A stretch of 26,551 nucleotides of DNA from a virus. Under the pieces are notes generated by a model, which saw only the letters and a list, made by a program, of their open reading frames with translations, was not told the origin of the DNA and made no database searches. Made by a program: the position numbers and the translations under genes. Below, piece after piece: positions 1 to 6,934 of this stretch (its first letter is position 1; each line of letters opens with the position of its first letter). The stretch is from IMG/VR virus record IMGVR_UViG_3300022693_002243, positions 1 to 26,551 of that record; one strand, written 5' to 3'.

Positions 1-94
1 GGATTCAAGCGAAAAATGGCAAATTCAGATGGGCATGCTACTTTGTAAAAAAGACTGGTGTGATGCGATCGACTATAATCCCCACTTCAAAAAA
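1..94. repeat. 94-bp inverted copy of part of the YqaJ gene (647-740)
   Basis: Bases 1-94 are an exact reverse complement of 647-740, which lies inside the YqaJ exonuclease gene. The copy ends in the A-run at 89-94, and the minus-strand ORF next to it (87-278) runs its last codons into the copy. An inverted partial copy at a sequence end is typical of chimeric amplification or an assembly break, but a real inversion junction is possible. Confidence 0.9.
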
Positions 95-278
95 TCCACT
101 CATACTCATTATCTCGTTGTTCTTCCGTGTCATACCCCCAAGAATTAAGGTCGTCTCTACCATAAAGGAACTCGATGTAAAAGAATTTACTCGTTTCAGA
201 TTTTCGGATGAATCTAACTTTATTTAAATTAACAGGGCAATTTATATGGCTCTTTTCAAATTTTGATCTTATAAACAT
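87..278 (-). CDS. hypothetical protein, 63 aa, 3' end possibly artificial
   Basis: I recognise no family. The start has a strong SD (AAAGGAG, about 8 nt before the ATG). The protein is charged and aromatic, rich in Asp/Glu near the C-terminus (DTEEQRDNEYEW). Its stop codon falls inside the inverted copy at 1-94, so the natural C-terminus may be longer and replaced by chimeric sequence. It is the most downstream gene of the minus-strand run that begins near 5727, and it follows the frameshifted gene 281-501 by a few bases. Confidence 0.6.
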   Translation of the reverse strand: MFIRSKFEKSHINCPVNLNKVRFIRKSETSKFFYIEFLYGRDDLNSWGYDTEEQRDNEYEWIF

Positions 279-280
279 TT

Positions 281-501
281 TTACTCTCCTTTGTCTAAAA
301 ACTGAATCTGTTCATAGTTAACATATTCAAGTTGCCCACCTTCCATTTCAACGAGACAACAAGGTTTATCCGACATCCAATACATAATTCCACCTATCCC
401 CAACTCGATTGTTTCATAATCCTTATCTAGCCAGGGCCTCAAAGAGGACTTATTATGATCTTTTTTAAGAAACTTTTTAAAACTTTTACTTGGCGTAACA
501 T
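281..501 (-). CDS. small hypothetical protein read through a -1 frameshift (73 aa)
   Basis: An ATG at 501 with a strong SD (AAAAGGAG) opens a frame that stops after 18 codons. At codons 12-14 the sequence is A AAA AAG (466-460), the dnaX-type -1 slippery heptamer. Slipping there enters a frame that stays open to a TAA at 281-283 and reads like real protein (for example IELGIGGIMYWMSD). A short CCTC-TTT-GAGG hairpin lies about 12 nt downstream. Without the shift, the long frame has no usable start codon and the SD serves only an 18-codon peptide. A plain one-base indel in the A6 run is the main alternative. Family not recognised. Confidence 0.55.
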
Positions 502-523
502 TTTTTCTCCTTTTGAAAGTCTT

Positions 524-1123
524 TCATTTTAATTCATTGCCCCATTTATCCATCAATTCTTCGATTAACTCCTGACCAAGAACAAAGCCTTCTTGAAGTA
601 AATTAAACATAGATTCATCAGGAAATATGCGATTGATGATTAAGTCTTTTTTGAAGTGGGGATTATAGTCGATCGCATCACACCAGTCTTTTTTACAAAG
701 TAGCATGCCCATCTGAATTTGCCATTTTTCGCTTGAATCCAACTTTCCATCATTAAGTAATTTCCAATAGGCTTTGTCATCTCGACACTTAATTTCGACC
801 TTTCCGTTTCCTTCACAAAAAAGATCTGGCGAACATCCTACATAGTCATTGTGAATTACAAATCCAATTTTCTCTGTTTTGATGCCTGTCTGAACACCGT
901 AAAGAAATGCCGCCGAGTCTTCTAAATCATTGCCTCTTTCCATGTGCTGATTTTTATACTTGAAGGATTCCTCTGTGGAATAGTATTCCATAATCATCTT
1001 ATTTATATAGCTTTCTAGTCCCTTTCCATGGTTGCCTATGGCAGTTGCATGACTTGCTGTCATTCGCAATTGCCTTAATTCATCCCATGCCTTATCCCCT
1101 TGAACACAGTCAATTATTTCCAT
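524..1123 (-). CDS. YqaJ-family phage exonuclease (199 aa)
   Basis: Predicted lambda-exonuclease/YqaJ-type 5'-3' dsDNA exonuclease that would make 3' single-stranded tails for the annealing protein encoded just upstream. Visible motifs are the N-terminal R..R(M)TAS segment (residues 17-24), the acidic residue in GNDLEDSAAFLYG (64-76), GCSPD with Asp100, the EIKC motif (Glu110, Lys112), and the Q.QMGM helix (135-140). These match the PD-(D/E)xK core of the family, and the length is normal. The ATG overlaps the end of the preceding small gene by 10 nt, which suggests translational coupling. An inverted copy of residues from the catalytic end lies at 1-94. Confidence 0.9.
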   Translation of the reverse strand: MEIIDCVQGDKAWDELRQLRMTASHATAIGNHGKGLESYINKMIMEYYSTEESFKYKNQHMERGNDLEDSAAFLYGVQTGIKTEKIGFVIHNDYVGCSPDLFCEGNGKVEIKCRDDKAYWKLLNDGKLDSSEKWQIQMGMLLCKKDWCDAIDYNPHFKKDLIINRIFPDESMFNLLQEGFVLGQELIEELMDKWGNELK

Positions 1124-1398
1124 TTTCTTTTTTTTCTTATATTATTAACATATGATTTTTCGTTTTTATTTCTGCATCTCTCTTTCATTCTCTCCCAAAT
1201 AGAATATAATATTTTTTTATTTTTTCTTGTAGCATCGCCATGCTGAAATCCTTTAGATTTGCATCCGCAGGTTTTTTGTCTGATTCCAGCAGGTTTGGGT
1301 TTTTCAACTTCGTTTAAACAGATTGGGCACAAGAACAGGGCAAACATGCGCCTTGTTGTCGAATCTTTTTTAATCACTGTCTCTTTAATCATTTCCAT
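1114..1398 (-). CDS. small Zn-binding protein resembling a truncated HNH-associated protein (94 aa)
   Basis: The N-terminal half carries CPIC (residues about 24-27) and a CGC pair, then the segment HGDATRKNKKILYSIWERM. This HG...LY.IW..MK.RC arrangement is the one that precedes the catalytic region in many phage HNH endonucleases. The HNH catalytic part is missing: after about residue 80 there is only a basic tail (IRKKRKWK). It is either a degenerate nuclease or a stand-alone zinc protein. The ATG overlaps the RecT stop codon (TGATG), and its own end overlaps the YqaJ start, so RecT, this ORF and YqaJ form a coupled trio. Confidence 0.6.
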   Translation of the reverse strand: MEMIKETVIKKDSTTRRMFALFLCPICLNEVEKPKPAGIRQKTCGCKSKGFQHGDATRKNKKILYSIWERMKERCRNKNEKSYVNNIRKKRKWK

Positions 1399-2321
1399 CA
1401 ATCTAGCCCCTTGAAAATCGCCTTTTCTTCTAATAAGTCTTCTTTTATTCCCTCTTCTAACTTTTCGGCTAATTCTTTAGTGACTGGTTCGCACTCTTCC
1501 GACTCTTCAACCAACGCCTTCACAATCGCCTCTTTTCTAGAAGCACATGCCTTATTAAAATCTGCAATGATTCCAGCGTTGGCACCTTTGTTTTTCCGGT
1601 AATATTTTTCAAGATCGGGAACAGTGTTAATTATTTCTAATTGCTGCTTAGTCTCAATGGAAATTTCAAGAGAGTTTTCAAGGTCGTTCTGCTCATTGTC
1701 AAGTTTTTCTATAGTTTGAAAGATATCGTCAAAATGGAATTTACAGGCTTTTTTTATCAGAGTTTTTAGGCACATTTCTATATACCATATTTTCCAAATA
1801 GCATCTGTTTTTGCAACTTTACGGTGTTTCTCAAACTCTGCTACAGTTAGAAGAGTTAGAAATTCTCCCATGGAATTTTTGATGATGCAGTACCCGCCCT
1901 TTAAATCGTTTTCAGATTGACCAAATGGGTTATTTATACAATGTTCATAAATGACTTTTCCTGAATTTTTTTCAAACTTAAAAGTATCATCACGGTAAAC
2001 CATCTGGACATCGAACAATGTCTCAGGGTAGACAAGAAGCATCTTGTTCTTATAGGCGATATAATCATAAGAGACACCCGTACTGATGAGTGTAATATGT
2101 TTTCCATCAAAGTCTAACCCGTCATTTACAACAGCCTTAAAAAAATCAGCTAATTGGATATCACTTCTCTTCTCCATCCAAGGATTTTTTTTCACCCAGT
2201 TTTGACCTTCTTTTTTCTTAGCTTCTAAAACGGAAACACAATAATTTGCATATCGTTCAACCTTATATTCATCAAATTCAGCCAGTAATTTTTTAATGTT
2301 ATTTAGATTCATGATTCTCAT
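1398..2321 (-). CDS. recT: RecT-family single-strand annealing protein (307 aa)
   Basis: Predicted ATP-independent ssDNA-annealing recombinase that works with the exonuclease at 524-1123. Family features include the beta core VQMVYRDDTFKFEKNSGKV, the GGYCIIKN segment, the E..KHR.VA..DAIWK stretch, and the C-terminal EMCLKTLIKKACKF, corresponding to the RecT EM..KT...R..K signature. Length fits. The C-terminus is strongly acidic. The start (MRIMNL) lacks a clear SD; the second ATG, three codons on, is an alternative. It is transcribed ahead of the Zn protein and YqaJ in a tightly overlapping operon. Confidence 0.9.
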   Translation of the reverse strand: MRIMNLNNIKKLLAEFDEYKVERYANYCVSVLEAKKKEGQNWVKKNPWMEKRSDIQLADFFKAVVNDGLDFDGKHITLISTGVSYDYIAYKNKMLLVYPETLFDVQMVYRDDTFKFEKNSGKVIYEHCINNPFGQSENDLKGGYCIIKNSMGEFLTLLTVAEFEKHRKVAKTDAIWKIWYIEMCLKTLIKKACKFHFDDIFQTIEKLDNEQNDLENSLEISIETKQQLEIINTVPDLEKYYRKNKGANAGIIADFNKACASRKEAIVKALVEESEECEPVTKELAEKLEEGIKEDLLEEKAIFKGLD

Positions 2322-2545
2322 TGATTGTTGGTTTGAAAGTGCTTAAATTAACCCTAATTTTATTAGGGTTAAGCGCATGGAAAAAGATGTCGTCTAACTT
2401 TTTGTTTATATCTTTTTTAGTCTTTTTCATTTTTTACTTGACATAATATTGAGTAACATTCAAGAATGTTATTCTTTTCATTTTGAATCGTATCACGCAC
2501 CGCTCTATTGCGGGTATAGTATCCGTTTCAAGCCATTGCATTCCC
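2322..2545. promoter_or_regulatory. intergenic block: 11-bp hairpin and palindromic operator-like site
   Basis: This 224-bp gap upstream of recT holds two palindromes. 2348-2358 pairs perfectly with 2362-2372 across a 3-nt loop (TTAACCCTAAT). 2455-2470 is a near-perfect dyad, AACATTC-AA-GAATGTT, of the size expected for a dimeric repressor site. A TTGACA at 2438-2443 (plus) has no well-placed -10. No gene is visible here. The operator-like dyad could control the recT operon; no regulator can be assigned to it. Confidence 0.45.
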
Positions 2546-2755
2546 TCAAAATTTAATTCTAGCCGCTTTTAATAAGATCCTATTTTTATAAGAACGATAA
2601 GTTGTATCTGGTATAATTCCATCAATATTTAATTCAGAAATATATTCAAGATATTTTTCAATTTTTAAACAAGATTCTCTTGTTTTTTGTGGGATATCTA
2701 ATTTATTTATTTGTTCTGAAATTGACGGGTTTTTAGATGTCCAGTATATTTCCAT
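2546..2755 (-). CDS. hypothetical protein (69 aa)
   Basis: Starts at an ATG with an AAGGA SD. The sequence is amphipathic with a basic C-terminus (YRSYKNRILLKAARIKF). No family recognised. It lies alone between the operator-like region upstream of recT and the 20-bp repeat region at 2787-3092. Confidence 0.6.
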   Translation of the reverse strand: MEIYWTSKNPSISEQINKLDIPQKTRESCLKIEKYLEYISELNIDGIIPDTTYRSYKNRILLKAARIKF

Positions 2756-2786
2756 TTTATTTCCTTATTTAAGGCTGTCCGTTTTT

Positions 2787-2935
2787 TTAATTCTTTACAG
2801 ATTGCAATCCGCAAGATATTGTATATTCTATACCGTCGGGCGGACGGGATTTAAAGCCTGTGGAGAGCCTGCCTTGGCAAACTCTGTGGAACAGGAACCA
2901 TTGGCGGCGTGAGCCTCCTCAAAAATCTCCTTCAT
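2787..2935 (-). CDS. small protein, frame broken (-1) at the 20-bp repeat
   Basis: From an ATG at 2935 a 35-residue frame (MKEIFEEAHAANGS...ALNPVRPTV) ends at 2828 inside the repeat at 2826-2845. The -1 frame entered within that repeat continues as PPDGIEYTISCGLQSVKN to a TAA at 2787-2789, which looks like an authentic C-terminus. The same break occurs at the same repeat in the gene at 3013-3308. No good SD is visible. This stretch is more GC-rich than its surroundings, which hints at separate origin. Family not recognised. Confidence 0.4.
2826..2845. repeat. 20-bp direct repeat, copy 1 (copy 2 at 3073-3092)
   Basis: The 20-mer beginning TTCTATACCGTC is identical at 2826-2845 and 3073-3092. 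On the minus strand each copy ends one reading frame as VRPTV-stop and encodes PPDGIE in the -1 frame. It contains a small GC-rich dyad (CCG-CCCGA-CGG). Confidence 0.85.
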
Positions 2936-2969
2936 TTATGCAGGGGTGGACGTCAACAACATATTATTT

Positions 2970-3007
2970 CGCACCTTTTCGTTTGAATCCCCTTTCGTTG
3001 AGGTGCG
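2970..3007. other. inverted repeat between the two small genes
   Basis: CGCACCT at 2970-2976 pairs with AGGTGCG at 3001-3007 across a 24-nt loop. It lies just past the 3' end of the coiled-coil gene read to 3013, so it may be a transcript-end hairpin, though no U-run follows. Confidence 0.4.
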
Positions 3008-3012
3008 GGATT

Positions 3013-3308
3013 TTAATCATATGGGATCATATTTTTTAATTCTTTAGCCAACCTGTCTGGATCATTTATTTGTTCTATACCGTCGGGCGGACACGTCTAT
3101 TTTCATTTTCAAGGCCAGAAATAGCCGATTTGTAAGCATTGATAATTGTGTTTTGGTCTCTTTGGCGGTTGATACAAATCTCAATATTTTCTTCAAGATC
3201 TCGAATTTTTTGTCTGTATTTAAGTTCTTCTTCCATAGAAGAAGCAATAAGTTCTTCTTCCCCAAGTAGTATTTCTCTATATTTCTGAATTGTTTGGCAT
3301 ATTTCCAT
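3013..3308 (-). CDS. coiled-coil protein (77 aa to first stop), -1 extension to 3013
   Basis: The ATG at 3308 has a TAAGGA SD; an upstream ATG in the same frame at 3332 has none. The first frame stops at 3075 as ...LENENRRVRPTV. Most of it is charged heptad-like helix (EEELIASSMEEELKYRQKIR). The -1 frame entered at the 20-bp repeat (3073-3092) reads PPDGIEQINDPDRLAKELKN to a TAA at 3013-3015, which looks like a real C-terminal segment. So either the shift is programmed or a base is missing. It overlaps the 3' end of the upstream 59-residue gene. Confidence 0.6.
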
Positions 3309-3319
3309 AGTTATCCTTA

Positions 3320-3499
3320 TTAGTTTAAACATTTATAGATTATAGTTTGGATGGACTCGACTTCTTCGCACAAGGCCTTCTTGAAAAATAAGAGCCTATT
3401 ACCTTCTGTAATTTTTAGATTGTTTCTTTTTGCAATTTGTATCGCCCTGATTGAATTTCTATAAAATGACTCTTGGACCATTATTTTTAAATTTTTCAT
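3320..3499 (-). CDS. hypothetical basic protein (59 aa)
   Basis: Starts MKNLKIMVQESFYRN at an ATG preceded by an AAGGGG SD with 4-5 nt spacing. It is probably all helical and basic (IQIAKRNNLKITEGNRLLFFKK). Its 3' end overlaps the spurious upstream extension of the coiled-coil gene, but real starts and stops are tightly spaced. No family recognised. Confidence 0.65.
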   Translation of the reverse strand: MKNLKIMVQESFYRNSIRAIQIAKRNNLKITEGNRLLFFKKALCEEVESIQTIIYKCLN

Positions 3500-3603
3500 T
3501 TTTCCCCTTGACTGGTTTCTGCCCTATTCACCAGGATTAAGTAATTCTGCCATTGTTTGGATTAATATCTAAACTTTTAAATTCTTCCCCCTCATATCAT
3601 TCT

Positions 3604-3894
3604 TTATTTATTTATCATTGTTTTATGTTTTTGATTATTGTTTTTTACCCCCCACAATGGAGCCTTGAAATCATTCCCAAGACAATCACACCAAGAAACA
3701 ACATTTCCACCCACCCCAGGAATAGTAAATACTGGGCTATCACTACAACCAGCAGCAAAGCGCATATACCCCACTGCAACGGCTGGTGCATGGTGTCCAT
3801 TTCCTTTAACTTGAACCAGTAGAAAACGTTCAGGTGTTGGTAATTTTTGATTCTGCCATTTTTTTTGATTAAATTCGGTCCAATTCCATTTCAT
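3604..3894 (-). CDS. conserved phage protein, DUF551-like (96 aa)
   Basis: The core reads VAVGYMRFAAGCSDSPVF, then PGVGG, then WCDCLGNDFKAPLWG. This resembles small phage proteins with AVGY-L-F and WCDCL-DDF motifs near the DUF551 group, whose function is unknown. The start has a weak SD (TAGGT). It is part of the minus-strand run of small genes. The C-terminal tail (NNNQKHKTMINK) is low in complexity. A short open stretch at 3520-3603 has no credible start. Confidence 0.65.
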   Translation of the reverse strand: MKWNWTEFNQKKWQNQKLPTPERFLLVQVKGNGHHAPAVAVGYMRFAAGCSDSPVFTIPGVGGNVVSWCDCLGNDFKAPLWGVKNNNQKHKTMINK

Positions 3895-3907
3895 TTTATG
3901 TACCTAT

Positions 3908-4234
3908 TTATAGTTGGGGATTAGCTCTTAAATGAGCTAGGTTACCAATATTTTCAATATAGCTGTTTACTTTATAAAAAGAGCAATTGCCTAAAATATC
4001 ATCACCTTGATCCTCTTCCTCAAATAGATGAGGACAAAATCCACCATCAATATTAAGTATTGCGATTTCAAAAGATCCCTGATCACAATATGCGCATTCT
4101 CCCCATATTATAGATAGTTTATATCCATTTTTAAAAAAAACCCGTATTCTATCCATAAAAGGATCTGAATTATTTTCGATCTTATAAATTTTATCTGATT
4201 GAAAATTAAATTTATTTTTTATTTCTAATTCCAT
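3908..4234 (-). CDS. conserved hypothetical phage protein (108 aa)
   Basis: Starts with an AAGGA SD. Segments NGYKLSIIWGECAYCDQGSF and FEIAILNIDGGFCP, followed by an acidic EEEDQGDDILG and an N-terminal/C-terminal pairing of beta segments, resemble a widespread family of small phage accessory proteins of unknown role. It carries three cysteines. Confidence 0.6.
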   Translation of the reverse strand: MELEIKNKFNFQSDKIYKIENNSDPFMDRIRVFFKNGYKLSIIWGECAYCDQGSFEIAILNIDGGFCPHLFEEEDQGDDILGNCSFYKVNSYIENIGNLAHLRANPQL

Positions 4235-4277
4235 TATAAATCCTTTTTCATTTCACAAAAAAGTCTGTGTCAGACGT

Positions 4278-4460
4278 TTAATCTATCTTGATTATAACAC
4301 AATAAATATTGTTGTCAACAAAATAATTAACTTTATGATCAATTTTAAGCCGTCCTTTGTCTTTTACAAGAGTGAAATGATTTGCTTTGAATGCCTTGTT
4401 AATCGATTGTTTGGTTAATCCTGTTTTTTTGACTAGGTAGGATTGTTTTATTAAATCCAT
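4278..4460 (-). CDS. small helix-turn-helix-like protein (60 aa)
   Basis: Residues 5-30 (KQSYLVKKTGLTKQSINKAF) look like a helix-turn-helix of the kind seen in excisionase-like or phage regulatory proteins; the rest is a short beta segment. The ATG lies inside the end of the upstream 147-aa gene (10-nt overlap), suggesting coupled translation. Assignment as DNA-binding is inference only. Confidence 0.55.
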   Translation of the reverse strand: MDLIKQSYLVKKTGLTKQSINKAFKANHFTLVKDKGRLKIDHKVNYFVDNNIYCVIIKID

Positions 4461-4894
4461 AATTTGCTTATTAAAAAGGATTTGAGTACTTCAGGACTCA
4501 TCTTGTTAAATTCTTTATTTTTCCACTTTTTAATTTCTGGTGAATCACTATAACCATGCGTTAATGCGACATAATTTTTTTTAATTTCCAATGTGAACCC
4601 GTGGTACTTCGCTCTTGACTGCATGTCTTGGAAATGATCTTTATCCACTGGTTCAATTAGAATTTCTTTTTTTTCTTTTGCCCTTGGTCCGGCCTCTTGT
4701 ATTACTGATGCATCATGAAGTAAATATCCCGTGGGGGTTTTATTTTTACAATATTTCAGCAATAAAAGCTTCATTTCTTCGTCCTCACACGATGGATTGA
4801 ATTTAATCTTTTTATAATCTTCTTCATCTATTTTTATTTTAAGGTCATAAAATAGGGTGAATTCAGCTTGGATGCGTACTTTTATTTTTTTCAT
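4451..4894 (-). CDS. hypothetical protein (147 aa)
   Basis: Begins MKKIKVRIQAEFTLFYDLKI, an alternating beta pattern, followed by an acidic segment and a C-terminal basic helix. No family recognised. The start codon lies within the end of the upstream 65-aa gene (4-nt overlap), and its end overlaps the HTH-like gene, so three genes are coupled. Confidence 0.65.
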   Translation of the reverse strand: MKKIKVRIQAEFTLFYDLKIKIDEEDYKKIKFNPSCEDEEMKLLLLKYCKNKTPTGYLLHDASVIQEAGPRAKEKKEILIEPVDKDHFQDMQSRAKYHGFTLEIKKNYVALTHGYSDSPEIKKWKNKEFNKMSPEVLKSFLISKLWI

Positions 4895-5088
4895 TCATCA
4901 ATCCCCATCATTGACTTAAGAATAGCCTCAGCTTTTAACTCAAAGTTTCCTTTACATCCGGGAGCGCATTCATTGATTGCTATAATTCCTTTTCCTTTTG
5001 GGTCAACACGTTTTAAATATGCTCCACGTTCGGATGCTTCCCATATGCCACCGCCACACAACCGGAATTTAATATCTTCCGTATTCAT
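4891..5088 (-). CDS. small conserved phage protein (65 aa)
   Basis: The pattern GGGIWEASERGAYLKRVDPKG, then ECAPGC.G, matches a family of short phage proteins of unknown function found in accessory regions. The two cysteines in ECAPGC could bind metal. The ATG has little SD. It is first of the coupled trio 4278-5088. Confidence 0.65.
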   Translation of the reverse strand: MNTEDIKFRLCGGGIWEASERGAYLKRVDPKGKGIIAINECAPGCKGNFELKAEAILKSMMGIDE

Positions 5089-5129
5089 TTTTTATACCGT
5101 TTAAATTGGTTTTAATAATCCTGATATTA

Positions 5130-5450
5130 TTACTCTACCATCTTATCATAAATTTTATTCAGTTCCATATTTAATATATTTTTGAATACTAAAAAATCTT
5201 TTTTCTTAATAAAGAATCCAAAACACCCGTCACATTTTTCTATTATTACTAATTCTTTATTATCTTCAGATAATCTAAAATCAATAGTACGGTTATCTTC
5301 AAGAGCTTCTAATGCGCTATCATAATTTATTTTTTGCTTAGGCCACTTATCGCTACCTCCCCATTCAGAAACACTTTTAATATTAAAACTCATATCATTT
5401 TTTACCAATATAACTTCCGGAGTTATTTCTGTTAACTTTTTATTGTCCAA
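5130..5450 (-). CDS. hypothetical protein with TTG start (106 aa)
   Basis: The frame is open from a TTG at 5483, but the only good SD (AAAGGGAG) sits 5-6 nt before a TTG at 5450, which I take as the start (MDNKKLTEITPEVILVKND). A KCDGCFG segment near the C-terminus carries two cysteines. It overlaps the end of the MazG-like gene by 11 nt. No family recognised. Confidence 0.6.
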   Translation of the reverse strand: MDNKKLTEITPEVILVKNDMSFNIKSVSEWGGSDKWPKQKINYDSALEALEDNRTIDFRLSEDNKELVIIEKCDGCFGFFIKKKDFLVFKNILNMELNKIYDKMVE

Positions 5451-5727
5451 TGTTTCTCCCTTTTGAATATTGATATCCCTCAAGGTTTCTTAAAAATCTA
5501 ATTGCCATTGCAGCCGCTTGAACGGCTCGCCTTTTTACATCACCTTTATTGGATTTATGGGGTTCGTAGAATGTTTCAACAATAGATTCTCCAAGTTCTT
5601 CAACTTCTTCACTAAGCATAGTTACTGCGTGAACTGGGTCAGTTGGCCATTCAGGATTTTTTAAAGATGCTCGTTCTACTTCATTCAAAACTAAAGTAAC
5701 TAATTCTGATAAATTTAACTTGTCCAT
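5440..5727 (-). CDS. MazG-like NTP pyrophosphohydrolase (95 aa)
   Basis: Resembles the small phage MazG/dUTPase-fold proteins that hydrolyse NTPs to NMP and PPi. Segments EWPTDPVHAVTMLSEEVEEL and EPHKS...RRAVQAAAMAIRFL match the EWPxDP.HA...EE.GEL and EAVQ.AAMA.RFL signatures, with metal-ligand glutamates in SEEVEELGE. Typical length for the single-domain form. It heads the minus-strand run; an SD is weak (GGGGAAC). TTGACA at 5803-5798 (minus) with TAATAA about 20 bp downstream is a poor but possible promoter. Confidence 0.8.
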   Translation of the reverse strand: MDKLNLSELVTLVLNEVERASLKNPEWPTDPVHAVTMLSEEVEELGESIVETFYEPHKSNKGDVKRRAVQAAAMAIRFLRNLEGYQYSKGRNIGQ

Positions 5728-5836
5728 ATTGTTCCCCTGTTAAATTGGTTTTAAAAAGCAATTTATAATTATTATTATTGCCAGCAATAATATTCAATGT
5801 CAATCTTTATTTGACATTCCATATTATTATCTACCT

Positions 5837-5975
5837 GGTTGACTTTAATTAGTAAACCTTTGATTTTTAAAAAGTCAACCTTGAAAAAATCGATTATGAG
5901 TGTTTACCGCGAGAGCTTCGCTATTTAATGTAGCGTGCGGCCTCACGCAGGTTGACAGGACCTTTTTTTATTTGT
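5837..5975 (+). ncRNA. candidate structured small RNA with terminator-like end
   Basis: No ORF is credible here. GGTTGACTTT (5837-5846) pairs perfectly with AAAGTCAACC (5871-5880). Next, CCGC...GCGG encloses CGCTA-TTTAATG-TAGCG. The block ends with AGGT-loop-ACCT followed by seven T's near 5972. A TTGACA at 5811-5816 lies just upstream. Together this looks like a short terminated transcript, but the promoter -10 is unclear. Confidence 0.4.
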
Positions 5976-6112
5976 AATCCATATTTATGTATAGACGAAT
6001 CGAACCGTCAAAAGAGTTCTGGTCTAGTAGTTACATTGTCTACATAAGTATCTGCGTGTTTTTATTACGCGTTCTTGTTTCCATTTACTGAATTACCATA
6101 CTTTTATGTGTT

Positions 6113-6230
6113 GCCTGAGAGTATTCACGTACTCTCAGGCAGTACGTCTCAAGGAGACGCGTCCTAAAAATTCCCAGCTAGGGATTTAGGTTTTCAAGTT
6201 CTCCTCTGAATCTATTTCAAAGGAGGCATT
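6113..6230 (+). promoter_or_regulatory. structured leader that can hide the SD of the 33-aa ORF
   Basis: Three successive hairpins: an 11-bp perfect stem (GCCTGAGAGTA with TACTCTCAGGC, 6113-6140), a CGTCTC-AAG-GAGACG stem, and a CCTAAA...TTTAGG stem with an inner TCCC/GGGA. After them, CTCCT (about 6200-6205) can pair with AGGAG of the SD at 6220-6225. The arrangement resembles a translational switch or a stable leader; no known riboswitch class is recognised. Confidence 0.45.
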
Positions 6231-6332
6231 ATGATAAAAAGTAATGTTGTCTTTGTAAGACCGAATATTCGGCACAGTTTAAAACGTGTTAAATATGCTC
6301 GGAGACAAAAACAGAAATCCGTAAAAAGGTAA
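6231..6332 (+). CDS. 33-aa basic peptide
   Basis: ATG with a perfect AAAGGAGG SD, followed by MIKSNVVFVRPNIRHSLKRV and a Lys/Arg-rich tail (KYARRQKQKSVKR). The strong SD and structured leader make a real small gene likely. It resembles a nucleic-acid-binding peptide only in charge; no family recognised. Confidence 0.55.
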   Translation: MIKSNVVFVRPNIRHSLKRVKYARRQKQKSVKR

Positions 6333-6634
6333 TCAATATAGGGGTGAGGGTTGGTACCCAAGGTCGTCTTCACAGCTACCTTCGGGGGTTCAATTCCCTA
6401 CAAAAGTGAATTAAAGAGGAGACTACAAAACCTCTTTAATCCTGTCCCATTGACAAATCCTAATAAGTAACATATAAAAAATAGTTTATTTTAAGTATTT
6501 TTGTCAAATAGAAATATTAATTTTTTTCGTTTCCTCCTAATAAATAGAATGAACTGTCAAATAATCTTTTACAGTTCATTATTGAACTCCCAAGGATTCC
6601 TCGTGTGTTGGGGTATCTCATTATTTAACCTTCC
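6333..6634 (+). other. non-coding block: hairpins and promoter 6450-6478
   Basis: ATTAAAGAGG (6411-6420) pairs with CCTCTTTAAT (6432-6441), a likely transcript-end stem. A good sigma70 promoter follows: TTGACA 6450-6455, 17-bp spacer, TATAAA 6473-6478. Downstream, AATGAACTGT (6548-6557) pairs with ACAGTTCATT (6571-6580). No plus-strand gene follows, so a short RNA of about 100 nt is possible. A TTGACA on the minus strand (6507-6502) faces the other way. Confidence 0.4.
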
Positions 6635-6919
6635 TTAATCAAGGGCCTTGGCTGCGCGTTGTTTCTTTCTATACTCAGCAATTTTTTCTTTGTTTTTGTA
6701 GTAATATTTTCTGCTACGCTCAGCAATTCTTTCTCTATTCTCTTGACGATATTTTTTGCTATACTCATCAGATTTTTCTTTGTTTTTTTGGTACCATTTT
6801 TTGTTACTCTCAGCAATTTTTTCTTTGTTTTTTTGGTACCATTTTTTGTTACTCTCAGCAATTTTTTCTTTGTTTTTGTAGTAATATTTTCTGCTATACT
6901 CAGAACATTTTCCAGTCAT
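6635..6919 (-). CDS. Lys/Glu/Tyr-rich tandem-repeat protein (94 aa)
   Basis: I place the start at MTGKCSEY, where a GGAG SD precedes by 6-7 nt. The protein is about six copies of a 14-15 residue unit of the form YSRKYYYKNKEKIAE, ending YRKKQRAAKALD. Such KKYYxKNKEKIxE repeats occur in phage and virus genes next to or within HNH-type proteins, but no nuclease motif is present here. It is probably a long helical, highly charged rod. The coding DNA is itself an imperfect tandem repeat of about 45 bp. Its 5' leader carries an attenuator-like structure. Confidence 0.65.
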   Translation of the reverse strand: MTGKCSEYSRKYYYKNKEKIAESNKKWYQKNKEKIAESNKKWYQKNKEKSDEYSKKYRQENRERIAERSRKYYYKNKEKIAEYRKKQRAAKALD

Positions 6920-6934
6920 TTTATACTCCAAAAC

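Noticed and set aside
6341-6405. tRNA- or tmRNA-like sequence (a GGGTTCAATTCCC T-arm and an AAGGT...ACCTT stem)
   Set aside because: The T-arm-like part looks right, but the 5' and 3' ends do not form an acceptor stem, and the D and anticodon arms have wrong spacing. I see no tmRNA signature.
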